Notes: generated by a model not told the origin, from the sequence alone. Counted from the stretch's first letter, positions 52,498 through 61,791 are shown. The stretch is DNA of 64,000 nt from Salsipaludibacter sp963812245 (GCA_963812245.1 CAWEUK010000002.1:558001-622000), one strand, 5' to 3'. Program-made: numbers and translations.

Positions 52498-53766
52498 ATG
52501 CGACCAGCGACCATGTACGCCGATGTCGTGGTGGTCGGTGCCGGTCCCGGTGGTGCCACGGCGGCCGCCTGGCTGGCCCGCGCCGGCCACGACGTGCTGC
52601 TGCTCGAGAAGGACCACTTCCCGCGCGACAAGGTGTGTGGTGACGGGCTGACGCCGCGCGTCATCCGCGAACTGCAGTTGCTCGGCCTGCACGACGAGGC
52701 GGCCGGCCGCGTGGACGGCTGGTCCACCTCCAGGGGCCTGCGAATCCACGGTGGTTCGACGGTCATGGAGTTGCCGTGGCCCGAACTGGACGACTGGCCC
52801 AACTGGGGTGCGGCCTGCACCCGAGCCCAGTTCGACCACACCCTGGCCAAGGTCGCCGTTGCCGACGGTGCCACGCTGTGGGAGGGCATCACCGCCCACG
52901 ACCTCGAGTGGCGTGACCCGGTGGCGCGTGATCGCATCAGCGGCGTCGTCTGGAAGGACCAGGACGGTGCCACCGGGGTCGTGCGGGCGCCCATCGTGAT
53001 CGCGTCGGACGGTGCCTCCTCCAAGTTGGGCATCAAGGCCGGCCTGCATCGGCGTGACGATCGTCCGATGGCGGTGGCGGCGCGCACCTACTACCGCTCG
53101 CCACGGGCCGACGACGACCACATTTCCTCGTTCCTCGACCTCACCGACGGGGACGGCAACCTGCTCAGCGGATACGGCTGGATCTTCCCGCTCGACGACG
53201 GTTCGCTCAACGTCGGACTTGGCCTGCTCAACACCTCCAAGGACTTTCGCGGTACCAACTACCGCAGGTTGCTGCAGCAGTGGGCCACCGGGATGGAGGA
53301 CGACTGGGGCACGACTGCGGACAACCAGTTCGGCGGCATCGGGTCCGGACCGATCCCGATGGGGTTCAACCGCACCCCGATCCACCGCAAGGGCCTGCTG
53401 CTCGTCGGCGACTCCGCCGGCATGGTCAACCCGTTCAACGGCGAGGGCATCAGCTACGCGATGGAGGCAGCGCGCCTGGCTGCCGAGGTCGCCGACGAGG
53501 CGCTGCGGCAGAAGTCGACGGTCGTGCTGGACCGCTACGACGCCGAACTGCGGGCCCGGTGGGGTGGCTACTACACCTTGGGCAAGGTGTTCACCCACAT
53601 CGTGGGCTCGCCGACGATGATGGACATCTGCACCACGTACGGGATGCCCGTCGAGCCGCTGATGAAGTGGGTCCTCAAGATCATGGCCCACCTGACCGAC
53701 GCCGAGCCGTCGGACCTCAACGACGTCATCATCAACACGATGCAGAACGTCGCCCCGGCCGCCTGA
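52498..53766 (+). CDS. geranylgeranyl reductase family flavoprotein (menaquinone reductase MenJ-like)
   Basis: A 422-residue FAD protein. ADVVVVGAGPGGATAAAWLA is the FAD-binding beta-alpha-beta unit, PRDKVCGDGLTPR the family motif after it, and LLVGDSAGMVNPFNGEGISY the second FAD motif with GGR substrate-site residues. Such enzymes saturate isoprenoid double bonds; in mycobacteria MenJ reduces one unit of the menaquinone side chain. Closeness to menG and menF supports that reading, though archaeal-type lipid reductases look alike. ATG 52498 or 52513 may be the start. A TACCAT box lies at 52455-52460. Confidence 0.87.
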   Translation: MRPATMYADVVVVGAGPGGATAAAWLARAGHDVLLLEKDHFPRDKVCGDGLTPRVIRELQLLGLHDEAAGRVDGWSTSRGLRIHGGSTVMELPWPELDDWPNWGAACTRAQFDHTLAKVAVADGATLWEGITAHDLEWRDPVARDRISGVVWKDQDGATGVVRAPIVIASDGASSKLGIKAGLHRRDDRPMAVAARTYYRSPRADDDHISSFLDLTDGDGNLLSGYGWIFPLDDGSLNVGLGLLNTSKDFRGTNYRRLLQQWATGMEDDWGTTADNQFGGIGSGPIPMGFNRTPIHRKGLLLVGDSAGMVNPFNGEGISYAMEAARLAAEVADEALRQKSTVVLDRYDAELRARWGGYYTLGKVFTHIVGSPTMMDICTTYGMPVEPLMKWVLKIMAHLTDAEPSDLNDVIINTMQNVAPAA

Positions 53767-53789
53767 CCCCCTCGTGCCGGGTTGGGTGC

Positions 53790-53831
53790 GCAGGTGTTGT
53801 GCCGGGGGTGGCAGGTGTTGTGCCGGGGGGC
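53790..53831. repeat. 21-bp tandem duplication
   Basis: gcaggtgttgtgccggggg plus two bases occurs twice in tandem (53790-53810, 53811-53831), directly before the 48-bp palindromic element. Confidence 0.6.
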
Positions 53832-53950
53832 GCACTGGGCGTCGATCCGACCGGATACCGCCGGTTTCACGCCCACTGGTCGGGTTCGAGGTGCCGGTGT
53901 GTGCATTGGGCGTCGATCCGACCGGATACCGCCGGTTTCACGCCCACTGG
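53832..53950. repeat. two copies of a 48-bp palindromic intergenic element
   Basis: Copies at 53832-53879 and 53903-53950 differ by one base by eye. Each has outer arms GGGCGT and ACGCCC and an inner hairpin ATCCG-AC-CGGAT. They lie 71 bp apart in the convergent gap between the reductase and P450 genes and could act as terminators. Confidence 0.75.
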
Positions 53951-53970
53951 CCGGGACGCGACGCGCGGGG

Positions 53971-55269
53971 TCAGGCAGCGGACAGGGGCAGTGAGTGCAG
54001 GCCGCGCAGCACGAAGGTGGGCCGCCGCACGGGTGGGCCGACCAGTCGCAGGTCACCCAGGCGATCGAGCAGGGTGGTGAAGGCGATCTCGCCCTCCAGT
54101 CGTGCCAGTGCGGCCCCAAGGCAGTAGTGCGGGCCGCTCGCGAAGGCCAGGTGGCGACGGGCGTCGGGGCGGGCCAGGTCGAGGCGGTTGGGGTCGTCGA
54201 AGACCTCGGGATCGCGGTTGGCGCCACCCAGGAAGATGATCAGGGGTTGGCCGACCGGCAGGGTCCCGCCGCCGGCCACCGGCAGCGCCTCGCCGACGAA
54301 CCGCGAGCTCAACTGCACCGGGGAGTCGAAGCGCAGCAACTCCTCGACGGCGTTGGGGGCGCGCCCCAGGTCCGCGCGCAGCCAGTCGAGTTGGTCGCGA
54401 TCGTGCAACAGTGCCAGGGTGCCGTTGCCGATCAGGTTGGTGGTGGTCTCGAAGCCTGCCACCAGCAGCAGCATGCAGGTCGAGAGCAGTTCTCGGTCGG
54501 TGAGGTGGTCGCCGTCCTGTTCCAGGATGGCCAGGCGTGACAGCAGGTCCTCGCCGGGATCACGGCGGCGAGCCCGGATCAGGGACTGCAGGTACCTGGT
54601 GAGTTCGCGCAGTGCCACGGTGGCGGCGCGTTGCTTGGGTGCGGGGACGATCGCGTCGAGGTCGGCCGCGAGGGCCGTGCCCCAGGCCTTGAACTGCCGG
54701 TGGTCGGCCTCGGGGATGCCCAACACCTCGCAGATCGCCATCACCGGGAACACGTTGGCGAAGTCGTCCATCAGGTCGAAGCCGCTGCGGTCGATGTCGT
54801 CGACCAGGGCGTGGGCGATCGACTCCAGGCGTGGGCGCAACTGCGCGATCGACGACGGCGTGAACTCGGCACTGACGAGCCGACGCAGGCGTGCGTGCTC
54901 GGAACCGTCCAGGCCGATCATGGATTCGGCGCCCAGCGGATCGACGAGGTCACCGCGATCAGGTGACTTGAACAGCCATCGTTGCAGCGCGTTGGCGTTG
55001 GCCATCTCGTTGCGTGCGGCGGTGCCCGTTCGGGTTGCCGGGTGACGGAACACGCGCGTGGCGACGTCGTGGTTGACGGTCAGCGCGTTGATCGGGCCCA
55101 TCGTGACGGGACCCTGCTGTCGGAGTTCGTCGTACAGGGTGTAGGGATCCTCGCGGTGGGCAGGATCGAACAGCCGCCCCATCGGGTCGTCGCGTTGGCG
55201 CAGGAGCCGGAATGCCGCCAGCCGTGCCGTGTCGCGGATGGCGCCCTGTGCCACCTCGAGCACGCTCAT
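53971..55269 (-). CDS. cytochrome P450
   Basis: A 432-residue soluble P450 of the bacterial class I type. LLLVAGFETTTNLIGNG is the I-helix oxygen-binding part. AVEELLRFDSP gives the ExxR pair, and FASGPHYCLGAALARLE holds the heme-ligating Cys383. It would need separate ferredoxin and reductase partners, none of which are adjacent. AGGAGG sits five bases before the ATG. Substrate not predictable. Confidence 0.93.
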   Translation of the reverse strand: MSVLEVAQGAIRDTARLAAFRLLRQRDDPMGRLFDPAHREDPYTLYDELRQQGPVTMGPINALTVNHDVATRVFRHPATRTGTAARNEMANANALQRWLFKSPDRGDLVDPLGAESMIGLDGSEHARLRRLVSAEFTPSSIAQLRPRLESIAHALVDDIDRSGFDLMDDFANVFPVMAICEVLGIPEADHRQFKAWGTALAADLDAIVPAPKQRAATVALRELTRYLQSLIRARRRDPGEDLLSRLAILEQDGDHLTDRELLSTCMLLLVAGFETTTNLIGNGTLALLHDRDQLDWLRADLGRAPNAVEELLRFDSPVQLSSRFVGEALPVAGGGTLPVGQPLIIFLGGANRDPEVFDDPNRLDLARPDARRHLAFASGPHYCLGAALARLEGEIAFTTLLDRLGDLRLVGPPVRRPTFVLRGLHSLPLSAA

Positions 55270-55372
55270 CGGTGCCTCCTGGTGTCGTCGTCGACGTCGA
55301 CGTTATCGCTGGGCTTGCGGCGGGCGGGTGGCGCGAGTCAACTGCGACCAGACCCGACCCAGGAGCACGACC

Positions 55373-55810
55373 ATGGCAATCGGTTTCCAGGTGGCGATGG
55401 ACTGCGCCGATCCACGCACGCTCGCCGAGTTCTGGGTGGCCGCGCTCGACTACCACGTGCCGCCGCCCCCGGGTGACTTCGAGACGTGGGAGGACTTCCT
55501 CACCGCCAACGGGGTCCCGCCCCGGGAGCAGGACCGCGCCTACGCGATCGAGGATCCCGACGGGGTCGGGCCGCGCCTGTTCTTCCAGAAGGTCCCGGAG
55601 GACAAGGTGGGCAAGAACCGCCTGCACCTGGACCTGCGCATGGCGCCGCCAGACCTGCGAGGCGATGCCCGCATGGCGGCGCTGGAGTCGGCGGCCGACC
55701 GCCTGGTCACGCTGGGCGCCGCCCGACTGGAACGCTTCGAGCCCGGCGGCATCGACTCGGGCTGGCTCGTGATGGCGGACCCGGAGGGCAACGAGTTCTG
55801 CCTGACCTGA
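55373..55810 (+). CDS. VOC-superfamily protein (glyoxalase-like)
   Basis: A 145-residue single-module VOC protein: FQVAMDCADPRTLAEFWVAA opens the fold, RLFFQKVPEDKVGKNRLHLD is the middle strand with the KxxKNRxHLD signature of glyoxalase-like actinobacterial proteins, and GWLVMADPEGNEFCL the end. AGGAG lies seven bases before the ATG. Ligand unknown. Divergent from the P450 gene. Confidence 0.8.
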   Translation: MAIGFQVAMDCADPRTLAEFWVAALDYHVPPPPGDFETWEDFLTANGVPPREQDRAYAIEDPDGVGPRLFFQKVPEDKVGKNRLHLDLRMAPPDLRGDARMAALESAADRLVTLGAARLERFEPGGIDSGWLVMADPEGNEFCLT

Positions 55811-55812
55811 AC

Positions 55813-55846
55813 GGGCCCGGCCGGCCGTCGGGCCCGGCCGGCCGTC
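55813..55846. repeat. 17-bp GC-rich tandem duplication behind the VOC gene
   Basis: gggcccggccggccgtc occurs twice without gap just after the stop codon. CGGCCGGCC and GGCCGGCCG within it can form a stem, so it may work as a terminator. Confidence 0.5.
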
Positions 55847-55930
55847 GGGAGCGCTGCCTGGTCGACGGGGGCCCGCACGACCGACGAGTTCCCATCGACG
55901 CGATGAAGCACCGAAGGATGGAGGTGGACC

Positions 55931-56671
55931 GTGGCGGATGACGACGTGGTCGAACTGCGCACGGCCCGGACAACGATCCGGCCCTGGCGGATGGGCGAGG
56001 CCGACTTCCTGTTCGACATCCGTCGTCGGCCCGAGATCGCGACATGGCTCGGTGATCCCACGCCCTGGGACACCGTCGACACCGCTCGCGACTACATCGC
56101 CGAGTGCGCAGCAACGGCGACACCGGCGCTGCCCAGGACGCTGGCCATCGTCCCCCACCGTGCCCGGAGCGAGGCGGCCTCGTGGCACGCAACCGGGGGC
56201 GGCCATCCGCGGGCGGGCGACGGTGGCGGCCATCCGCAGGCGGGCGACGACGGTGGCGGGGACGGTGACGACTCGCCGCCCATCGGCTCGGTGTCGTTGT
56301 TTCCCCTGCCGGGCCCGGACGGCGTCAGCATCGGTTGGTACCTGCATCCGGACGTGGCCGGCAACGGCTGGGCATCCGAGGCCGCCAAGGCCATGCTCGA
56401 CCATGCCCTGGGCGTGGGCCACGACGTGGTGTGGGCCATCATGTGGGCGCACAATGCGCCGTCGGCCTCGGTGTGCCGCCGCATCGGCATGACCGATCTG
56501 GGGGTGCACGTGGACCCGTGGTACGGGACCCGCCAGTATCCCCTGAGCCGCTTCTTCTGTGCCGGGCCCGGGACTGCTGGTGCTGGCGGGCTCCTGCGCG
56601 AGTGGGGCGCCGTCGCCGAACTCCCGGACGACCCCGAGGTGGTTCCGCCGCCGGTCCCGCCGACGACCTGA
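55931..56671 (+). CDS. GNAT-family N-acetyltransferase
   Basis: A 246-residue protein related to RimJ/RimL acetyltransferases. LRTARTTIRPWRMGEADFLF is the family start. SIGWYLHPDVAGNGWASEAA is motif A with the acetyl-CoA pyrophosphate loop, and WAIMWAHNAPSASVCRRIGM the following strand and helix. Residues ~78-112 are a Gly/Asp/His-rich insert with repeated GGGHP(R/Q)AGD units, absent from typical members. Acceptor unknown (protein N-terminus, amino sugar or antibiotic). Confidence 0.8.
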   Translation: MADDDVVELRTARTTIRPWRMGEADFLFDIRRRPEIATWLGDPTPWDTVDTARDYIAECAATATPALPRTLAIVPHRARSEAASWHATGGGHPRAGDGGGHPQAGDDGGGDGDDSPPIGSVSLFPLPGPDGVSIGWYLHPDVAGNGWASEAAKAMLDHALGVGHDVVWAIMWAHNAPSASVCRRIGMTDLGVHVDPWYGTRQYPLSRFFCAGPGTAGAGGLLREWGAVAELPDDPEVVPPPVPPTT

Positions 56672-56840
56672 GCCGGGACCACGTTGCCTCCGGATGGCCG
56701 CCCAGCCGTGGATCGACCCACCATGCCGCTGGTCGATCGGCCATCGGGAACCCGCCGTGGCGTGCCTATCCTCGTCACTGCAGCGTCGGGACGCCCCCGG
56801 CGTCGCGTGCCCGCCCGTCGTCACCTCGCCGGAGTCCACC

Positions 56841-57362
56841 ATGAGCCTCGATCGCCCCGTCACACCCAACCCCTACGACCTCCTGCCCACCGTGCCCAGT
56901 TTCGAGGTCACGAGCAGCGACGTCACCGACGGCCAGCCGTTGTCCGACGACCAGGTGGCCGCCGCGGGCAACACGTCGCCGCACCTGTCGTGGTCCGGTG
57001 CGCCAGACGGGACCAAGAGCTTCGTCGTGACCTGCTTCGACCCGGACGCGCCCACACCCTCGGGGTTCTGGCACTGGGTGCTCGTCGACATCCCGGCGGA
57101 CGTGACGTCGCTGGCCACGGGCGCCGCCGCGGGCGACCTTCCCGGCGCTGCGTTCCATGTTCGCAATGACGGTGGTGACCACGGCTTCATGGGGGCGGCA
57201 CCGCCCCAGGGCGACCAGGTCCACCGCTACTTCTTCGTCGTCCACGCGGTCGGCGAGGAGTCGCTGGGCGTGGACGAGTCGGCCTCGCCGGCAGTGGTGT
57301 CGTTCAACCTCGCCTTCAAGACCCTGGGCCGGGCGATCATCCACGGCACCTACCAGTTCTGA
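56841..57362 (+). CDS. YbhB/YbcL-type PEBP-family protein
   Basis: A 173-residue protein of the phosphatidylethanolamine-binding (Raf kinase inhibitor-like) family. NTSPHLSWSGAPDGTKSFVV, CFDPDAPTPSGFWHWVLVDI (DPDxP...HW motif lining the anion site) and GAAPPQGDQVHRYFFVVHAV (GPxPPxGxHRY motif) are clear. GGAG precedes the ATG. Bacterial members have no settled function. Confidence 0.9.
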   Translation: MSLDRPVTPNPYDLLPTVPSFEVTSSDVTDGQPLSDDQVAAAGNTSPHLSWSGAPDGTKSFVVTCFDPDAPTPSGFWHWVLVDIPADVTSLATGAAAGDLPGAAFHVRNDGGDHGFMGAAPPQGDQVHRYFFVVHAVGEESLGVDESASPAVVSFNLAFKTLGRAIIHGTYQF

Positions 57363-57445
57363 CGCCTGGTCGGTCGGTTCTCGAACGGAGCAGTGATGAC
57401 AGCAGCGACGGCCGGCAGTCGCATCGTCCGGGCGGGTGGGCGACC

Positions 57446-57943
57446 GTGAACCAGGCCCAACGAGCGCTCGTGACGGCGCTGCTGGCATCGAGTCCGGTAC
57501 TGGGGGCCGACGTGGACATCCGCTACCGGGTGCTGGCGATCACGATCGAGCCGTCCGTCGACCAGCATCCCGCCGCGCCCGTTCCCGCCGACCGTCGCCT
57601 CCAGGTCGTGGTGCATCCCGTCGGCACGATCGCGGCTGCCCTGGTCGACCACGCCGATCCGGCCACTCCCACCGTGCTGCACTTCGACGAGACGCAGTTG
57701 CCCGACGTCGTCAATGCCTTCGCCGACGCGGTCTCCACCGTGGCGCCATTCGACGGCGGGATCCCGGACGTCGACCAGCTGGGCGACCGGCTGTCGATGT
57801 TCGGCAGCGCCCAGACCGGCGACGGCACCGCCAGCACGTTGCACCTGCACCTCGAGGAGCCCGACGGCACGCTCATGCTCGACCTGTGGGCCACCTTCGA
57901 CGAACTGGACCTGCGCGACGCCGACGGGACGGCGATCGCCTGA
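57446..57943 (+). CDS. hypothetical protein
   Basis: A 165-residue soluble, acidic protein starting at a GTG. It has alternating strands and helices (VDIRYRVLAITIEPSVDQ, DRRLQVVVHPVGTIAAALVD, TLHLHLEEPDGTLMLDLW) and no signal peptide, cysteines or known motif. It follows the PEBP gene by 83 nt on the same strand. I do not recognise it. Confidence 0.6.
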   Translation: MNQAQRALVTALLASSPVLGADVDIRYRVLAITIEPSVDQHPAAPVPADRRLQVVVHPVGTIAAALVDHADPATPTVLHFDETQLPDVVNAFADAVSTVAPFDGGIPDVDQLGDRLSMFGSAQTGDGTASTLHLHLEEPDGTLMLDLWATFDELDLRDADGTAIA

Positions 57944-57994
57944 CGTCGGCCCGGCCCACCGGACCACGCGGTACGTCGGGTGTGGTTCGCCACG

Positions 57995-58177
57995 TCAGGC
58001 CGCGAGTGCCTCGAAGACGTCGTAGACCAGGAATGCGGGCCACACCAGGCCCTGCAGGATCGCCAGCGCGTACCCGAGCAACGAGTCCGCCTGTTGCCAG
58101 AAGAACACGACGGCACCGAAGAATCCGATGCCGTAGATCGCCCCGCCGCCCGCGGCGCTCCCGCTGCGACCGCTCAT
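57995..58177 (-). CDS. small conserved-looking membrane protein (60 aa)
   Basis: A 60-residue protein: a Gly/Ser-rich start (MSGRSGSAAGGG), a first hydrophobic span (AIYGIGFFGAVVFFW), QQADSL, and a second span (AILQGLVWPAFLVYDVFEAL). GGAGG five bases before the ATG at 58177 decides the start. Small two-span proteins with this QQAD...VWPAFLVY pattern occur widely in actinobacteria; function unknown. The 207 nt upstream (58178-58384) hold nothing I recognise. Confidence 0.7.
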   Translation of the reverse strand: MSGRSGSAAGGGAIYGIGFFGAVVFFWQQADSLLGYALAILQGLVWPAFLVYDVFEALAA

Positions 58178-58384
58178 GGTTCCTCCGAGCCTCGACGACC
58201 TTCGCGGCGCCAGTGCCATCCACGTCGTGCGCGTCGAAGCAGCACTGTCGCGGCGCACCGGCGTGGGACCAACGACCTCACGCGCATCTGTCGAATGGCG
58301 GGTTGCCGTCGCAAACTCTACAGCCGCACCCACACCCCTCGCAGCGGAAGAGATCATGGGGTTCGCCTGGTCCACGCGACATCA

Positions 58385-59539
58385 TCACCGGGGACGCGGC
58401 GTGTCCGGGGGCCGCCACACGGCGACCGTGGTCGGTGCGACCGTGCGGCTGACCACGACGCGCACCTGGTCACTGATCTCGGCGACGTCGGTGATGTCCT
58501 GGACCTGCCGGCCGAAGTCCTCCACGACCTTTCCCGCGACGTAGCGCCTCCGGTCGAACCGGCGGTCCACCGCACCGATGACCCGTCGTCGCAGCGGATC
58601 GAAGAGGGCGACGACGACCACCGTCGAAAGTGCCACCGCCAGGCGGTCCTGGGCCGGGAGCAGCGAGGTCACGACGACGACACCACCGATGCCCAGGAAG
58701 GCCAGCGTGGCGACGACGACCGCGTACGCAACGGTTCGGGAGATGAGCTGGTCGACGTCGTAGAGCCGGTAGCGGGTGATGGCGAGGAGGATCGTGATCG
58801 GCCACAGCATCGTGGCGGCGTTGTCGAACACGGCGAACGCGATGGTGCCGGGTTCGATGCCCACAACGAGCATCACCAGGTAGACGAACTGTCCGGCGAT
58901 GGCGACGATGAACCACTTGAGCTGGAGTTGTTCGACGCGCGGCCGCCGCCGATAGCTCCGAACCTGCTCCACGAGGCCGATGACGACGATGAACACGAAG
59001 ACGAGTGACTCCAGGGCGAACCCCGTCTCCGCGGACATGCCGATCACGCCGGCGAGGCTCAGGAACTGCACCGGAACGAGGGCGACGTGGGTCACGACCG
59101 CGAACCAGGCAGCAGCTCGGGCGATCGTCGACGTGGGGCGCCCGGACGGGAAGACGAGCAGGAGCAGGGCGAGGGCGAGCAGGCCGAGCGTCGGCAGGGT
59201 GTCGAAGGCGGTGCCACCGGCCCCCGCGAGCATGCCCCCCTGGTCGGGCGGCGCATCATAGATCAGGTTGAACGTCACGCCCGGCACGATCAGGAGCCAC
59301 CCGATGATCGGCGTGTCCGTCCGTCGCACGATCACCACACCGCACACGAACAGGGCGAAGGTCTGCACGAGCGCGAATCGTTGGGACAGCGGGACAGGCG
59401 CGACCGCGAGGACGCCAGCAGTGACCAGGTAGGCGACGGTGGCCAGTGCCAGCAGGGCGTCGCGCCCGCGCGTGCCCTGCCTCGGGAGGGTGGGTGTTCC
59501 TGCCTGGTCATCCCGCGTGTGCGGTGTCGATGGCGTCAT
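58385..59539 (-). CDS. tandem membrane sensor-like paralog A (no kinase domain)
   Basis: A 384-residue protein, the last of five tandem paralogs. About nine membrane segments (for example LLALATVAYLVTAGVLAVAP, TLGLLALALLLLVFPSGRP) lead into ITRYRLYDVDQLISRTVAYA and the C-terminal VDRRFDRRRYVAGKVVEDFG, VVVSRTVAPTTVAVWRP. That C-terminal signature normally precedes the GAF/HisKA part of actinobacterial histidine kinases, but here the protein ends without any kinase. ATGA overlap with paralog B. It may sense membrane or lipid signals for a separate partner; function unknown. Confidence 0.75.
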   Translation of the reverse strand: MTPSTPHTRDDQAGTPTLPRQGTRGRDALLALATVAYLVTAGVLAVAPVPLSQRFALVQTFALFVCGVVIVRRTDTPIIGWLLIVPGVTFNLIYDAPPDQGGMLAGAGGTAFDTLPTLGLLALALLLLVFPSGRPTSTIARAAAWFAVVTHVALVPVQFLSLAGVIGMSAETGFALESLVFVFIVVIGLVEQVRSYRRRPRVEQLQLKWFIVAIAGQFVYLVMLVVGIEPGTIAFAVFDNAATMLWPITILLAITRYRLYDVDQLISRTVAYAVVVATLAFLGIGGVVVVTSLLPAQDRLAVALSTVVVVALFDPLRRRVIGAVDRRFDRRRYVAGKVVEDFGRQVQDITDVAEISDQVRVVVSRTVAPTTVAVWRPPDTPRPR

Positions 59540-60669
59540 GTCGTGCCGTCCTGCGGTTGCCACAGGGCGACCGTGGTGGGGGCGACGGTCCGGCTGACGA
59601 CGCTGTGCACGTGCTCGCCGATCTCGTCGGGGTCGGTCACGTCCTGCACGTCACGGCCGAAGCCCTCCACGACCTGGCGTGCCACGTAGCGGGTGCGGTC
59701 GAAGCGGCGATCCACGACGTCGACCACACGGCGCCGAAGCGGGTTGAACAGCGCCATCACGACGAGCGTCGACAGTGCCACCGCCAGCCGGTCCTGGGCC
59801 GGGAGCAGCGACGTCAGGACGGCGACGCCGCCGATCCCCAGCACCGCCAAGGTCACGATCACGAGCGCGTACGCCACGGTGCGCGAGATGATCCGATCGA
59901 TCTCGTACAACCGATACCGCGTGATGGCCACGAGCACCGCGAGCGGCAGTACCGCGATGATGGCGATGTCCGCCACCGGGCCTGCCGGGATGTCGAACAA
60001 GAAGATGAGCGGATAGGCGAGGAAGGTCGCGACGGCGAAGAGGAACCACTTGATCTGCAGCTGCTCGACCCTTGGGCGGTGGCGGTAGCGGCTGATCTGC
60101 ATCGTCAGCCCCAGGATGACCAAGCCCGCGAACCCGGCCAGCTGGACCCCGAACGGCACGGCGGGTACATCGCCGATCACGCCCGTCGCGTGGAGCATGT
60201 CCAACGGGAACAAGACCATCGGTGCGACGACGATGAGCCCACCGATGCGGGCCAGCCTCGAGTCGAAGCGTCCCGTTGGGTAGACCAACAGCAACAGCAG
60301 GAGGCATGTGTTCCCCAGGGCCCCGAGCTCGTGCAGGAACTGGTTCCAGGGGGTGTTCGGTGGCGGTGCCGGGCCCTGCGGGAAGAAGACGCTGATCAGG
60401 GGCCAGACGACCCCGGCGACGATCAGCAGCCAGCCGATGAGCCGGGTCTCGGTGCGCAGGACGATGATGGCGCCGCAGACGACGGTGAGCGTGGTCGGGA
60501 CGAGCTGCAGACGGTCCAGCGGCAGCTGCGGTTGGCTCAGCAACACCGCCCCCGTCGCCATCCACGCGACTGCGGCGAACGCCAGTCCGACAAGGTGCGG
60601 CCACGGCGTGGCGGTGCCCCGTACCGCAACGGGGGTCGTCGTGTCGGTTTGGACCGGTGCCGCAGTCAT
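59536..60669 (-). CDS. tandem membrane sensor-like paralog B (no kinase domain)
   Basis: A 377-residue paralog with the same order: membrane segments with TETRLIGWLLIVAGVVWPLI and LLLLLLVYPTGRFDSRLAR, then RHRPRVEQLQIKWFLFAVAT, ITRYRLYEIDRIISRTVAYA, and the end VDRRFDRTRYVARQVVEGFG. FVFPTGR/VYPTGR and QLQxKW are shared by all copies. Closest to the degraded copy C. Coupled to both neighbours by ATGA overlaps. Confidence 0.75.
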   Translation of the reverse strand: MTAAPVQTDTTTPVAVRGTATPWPHLVGLAFAAVAWMATGAVLLSQPQLPLDRLQLVPTTLTVVCGAIIVLRTETRLIGWLLIVAGVVWPLISVFFPQGPAPPPNTPWNQFLHELGALGNTCLLLLLLVYPTGRFDSRLARIGGLIVVAPMVLFPLDMLHATGVIGDVPAVPFGVQLAGFAGLVILGLTMQISRYRHRPRVEQLQIKWFLFAVATFLAYPLIFLFDIPAGPVADIAIIAVLPLAVLVAITRYRLYEIDRIISRTVAYALVIVTLAVLGIGGVAVLTSLLPAQDRLAVALSTLVVMALFNPLRRRVVDVVDRRFDRTRYVARQVVEGFGRDVQDVTDPDEIGEHVHSVVSRTVAPTTVALWQPQDGTT

Positions 60670-61791
60670 GTCGTCGCGCCCGTCTCCGGCTGCCACACCG
60701 CGACCGTGGTCGGGGCGACGGTCCGGCTGACGACGCTGTGCACGTGCTCGCCGATCTCGTCGGGGTCGGTCACGTCCTGCACGTCGCGGCCGAAGCCCTC
60801 CACGACCTGGCGTGCCACGTAGCGGGTGCGGTCGAACCGTCGGTCGACCGCGGCGATCACGCGACGTCGCAGCGGGTCGAACAGCGCGACCACCACGAGG
60901 TCGACAGCGCGACCGCGAGCCGGTCCTGGGTCGGCAGCAGCGACGTCACGACGTGACGCAGGCCGACCCCCAGCACCCCGAGCGACGGCGATCACGAGCC
61001 CGTACGCCGACGGTGCGCGAGATGATCCTGTCGATCTCGTACAGCCGGTACCGCGTGATCGCGACCAGCACCGCGAGCGGCAGCACCGCAGTGATGACCA
61101 CGTCGGCCACTGGACCTGTCTCGACGCCGACCGCGAAGGACAGCGGCCAGACGAGGAATGTGGCCACCGCCAGGAGGAACCACTTGATCTGGAGCCGTTC
61201 GACTCGTGGTCGGTGGCGGTAGCGGCTGACCTGCATCGTCAGCCCGAGGACGACCACCGTCACGAAGCCCGCCAGCTGGAGGCCGAACGGGATGTCCGGC
61301 ACCCCCGCGCCGTGAAGGAAGCTCAACGGGACGAGGACGAGCGGGGTAGCGGCGATGACCCCGGCGAAGCGAGCCAGCCTCGAGTCGAACCGCCCGGTCG
61401 GGAAGACCAGGAGGAGGAACACCAGGCAGGTGTACGCCTGGTTGCCGAGCTCGAGGAGGACCTCGTTCCACGGGGTGGCCGGTGGCGGTGCCGGCCCGAG
61501 CGGGAAGAAGACCGGGTCCAGCGGCCAGAGGACGCCGGCCACGACCAGCAGCCAGCCGATCAACCGCGTCTCGGTGCGCAGGACGATGACGGCGCCGCAC
61601 ACGACGGTGAGCGTGGTCGGGATGAGCTGCAGGCGGTCCAGCGGCGCCTGCGGCTGGGTCAGCAACAGCGTGCCCGTCGCCACCCACGCGGCCCCGGCCA
61701 CGACGAGACAGACCACGTCCACCCGCGAGGGACGAGCGCGGTCGGCGGGCGACGCCGATCGACCGTCGGTCGCGGCCGGTGCCGCGCTCAT
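60666..61791 (-). pseudogene. tandem membrane sensor-like paralog C, multiply frameshifted
   Basis: The N-terminal two thirds read cleanly (TETRLIGWLLVVAGVLWPLD, VFPTGRFDSRLARFAG, RVERLQIKWFLLAV, EIDRIISRTV), as does the C-terminal end (VDRRFDRTRYVARQVVEGFG). Between about 60900 and 61012, aligned with paralog B, the copy carries two extra bases in ~77 nt and one missing base further on (STLVVV region), so no frame is continuous. Net length 1126 nt. Three indels in ~110 nt differs from the single shifts elsewhere, so real decay is plausible. Confidence 0.6.
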
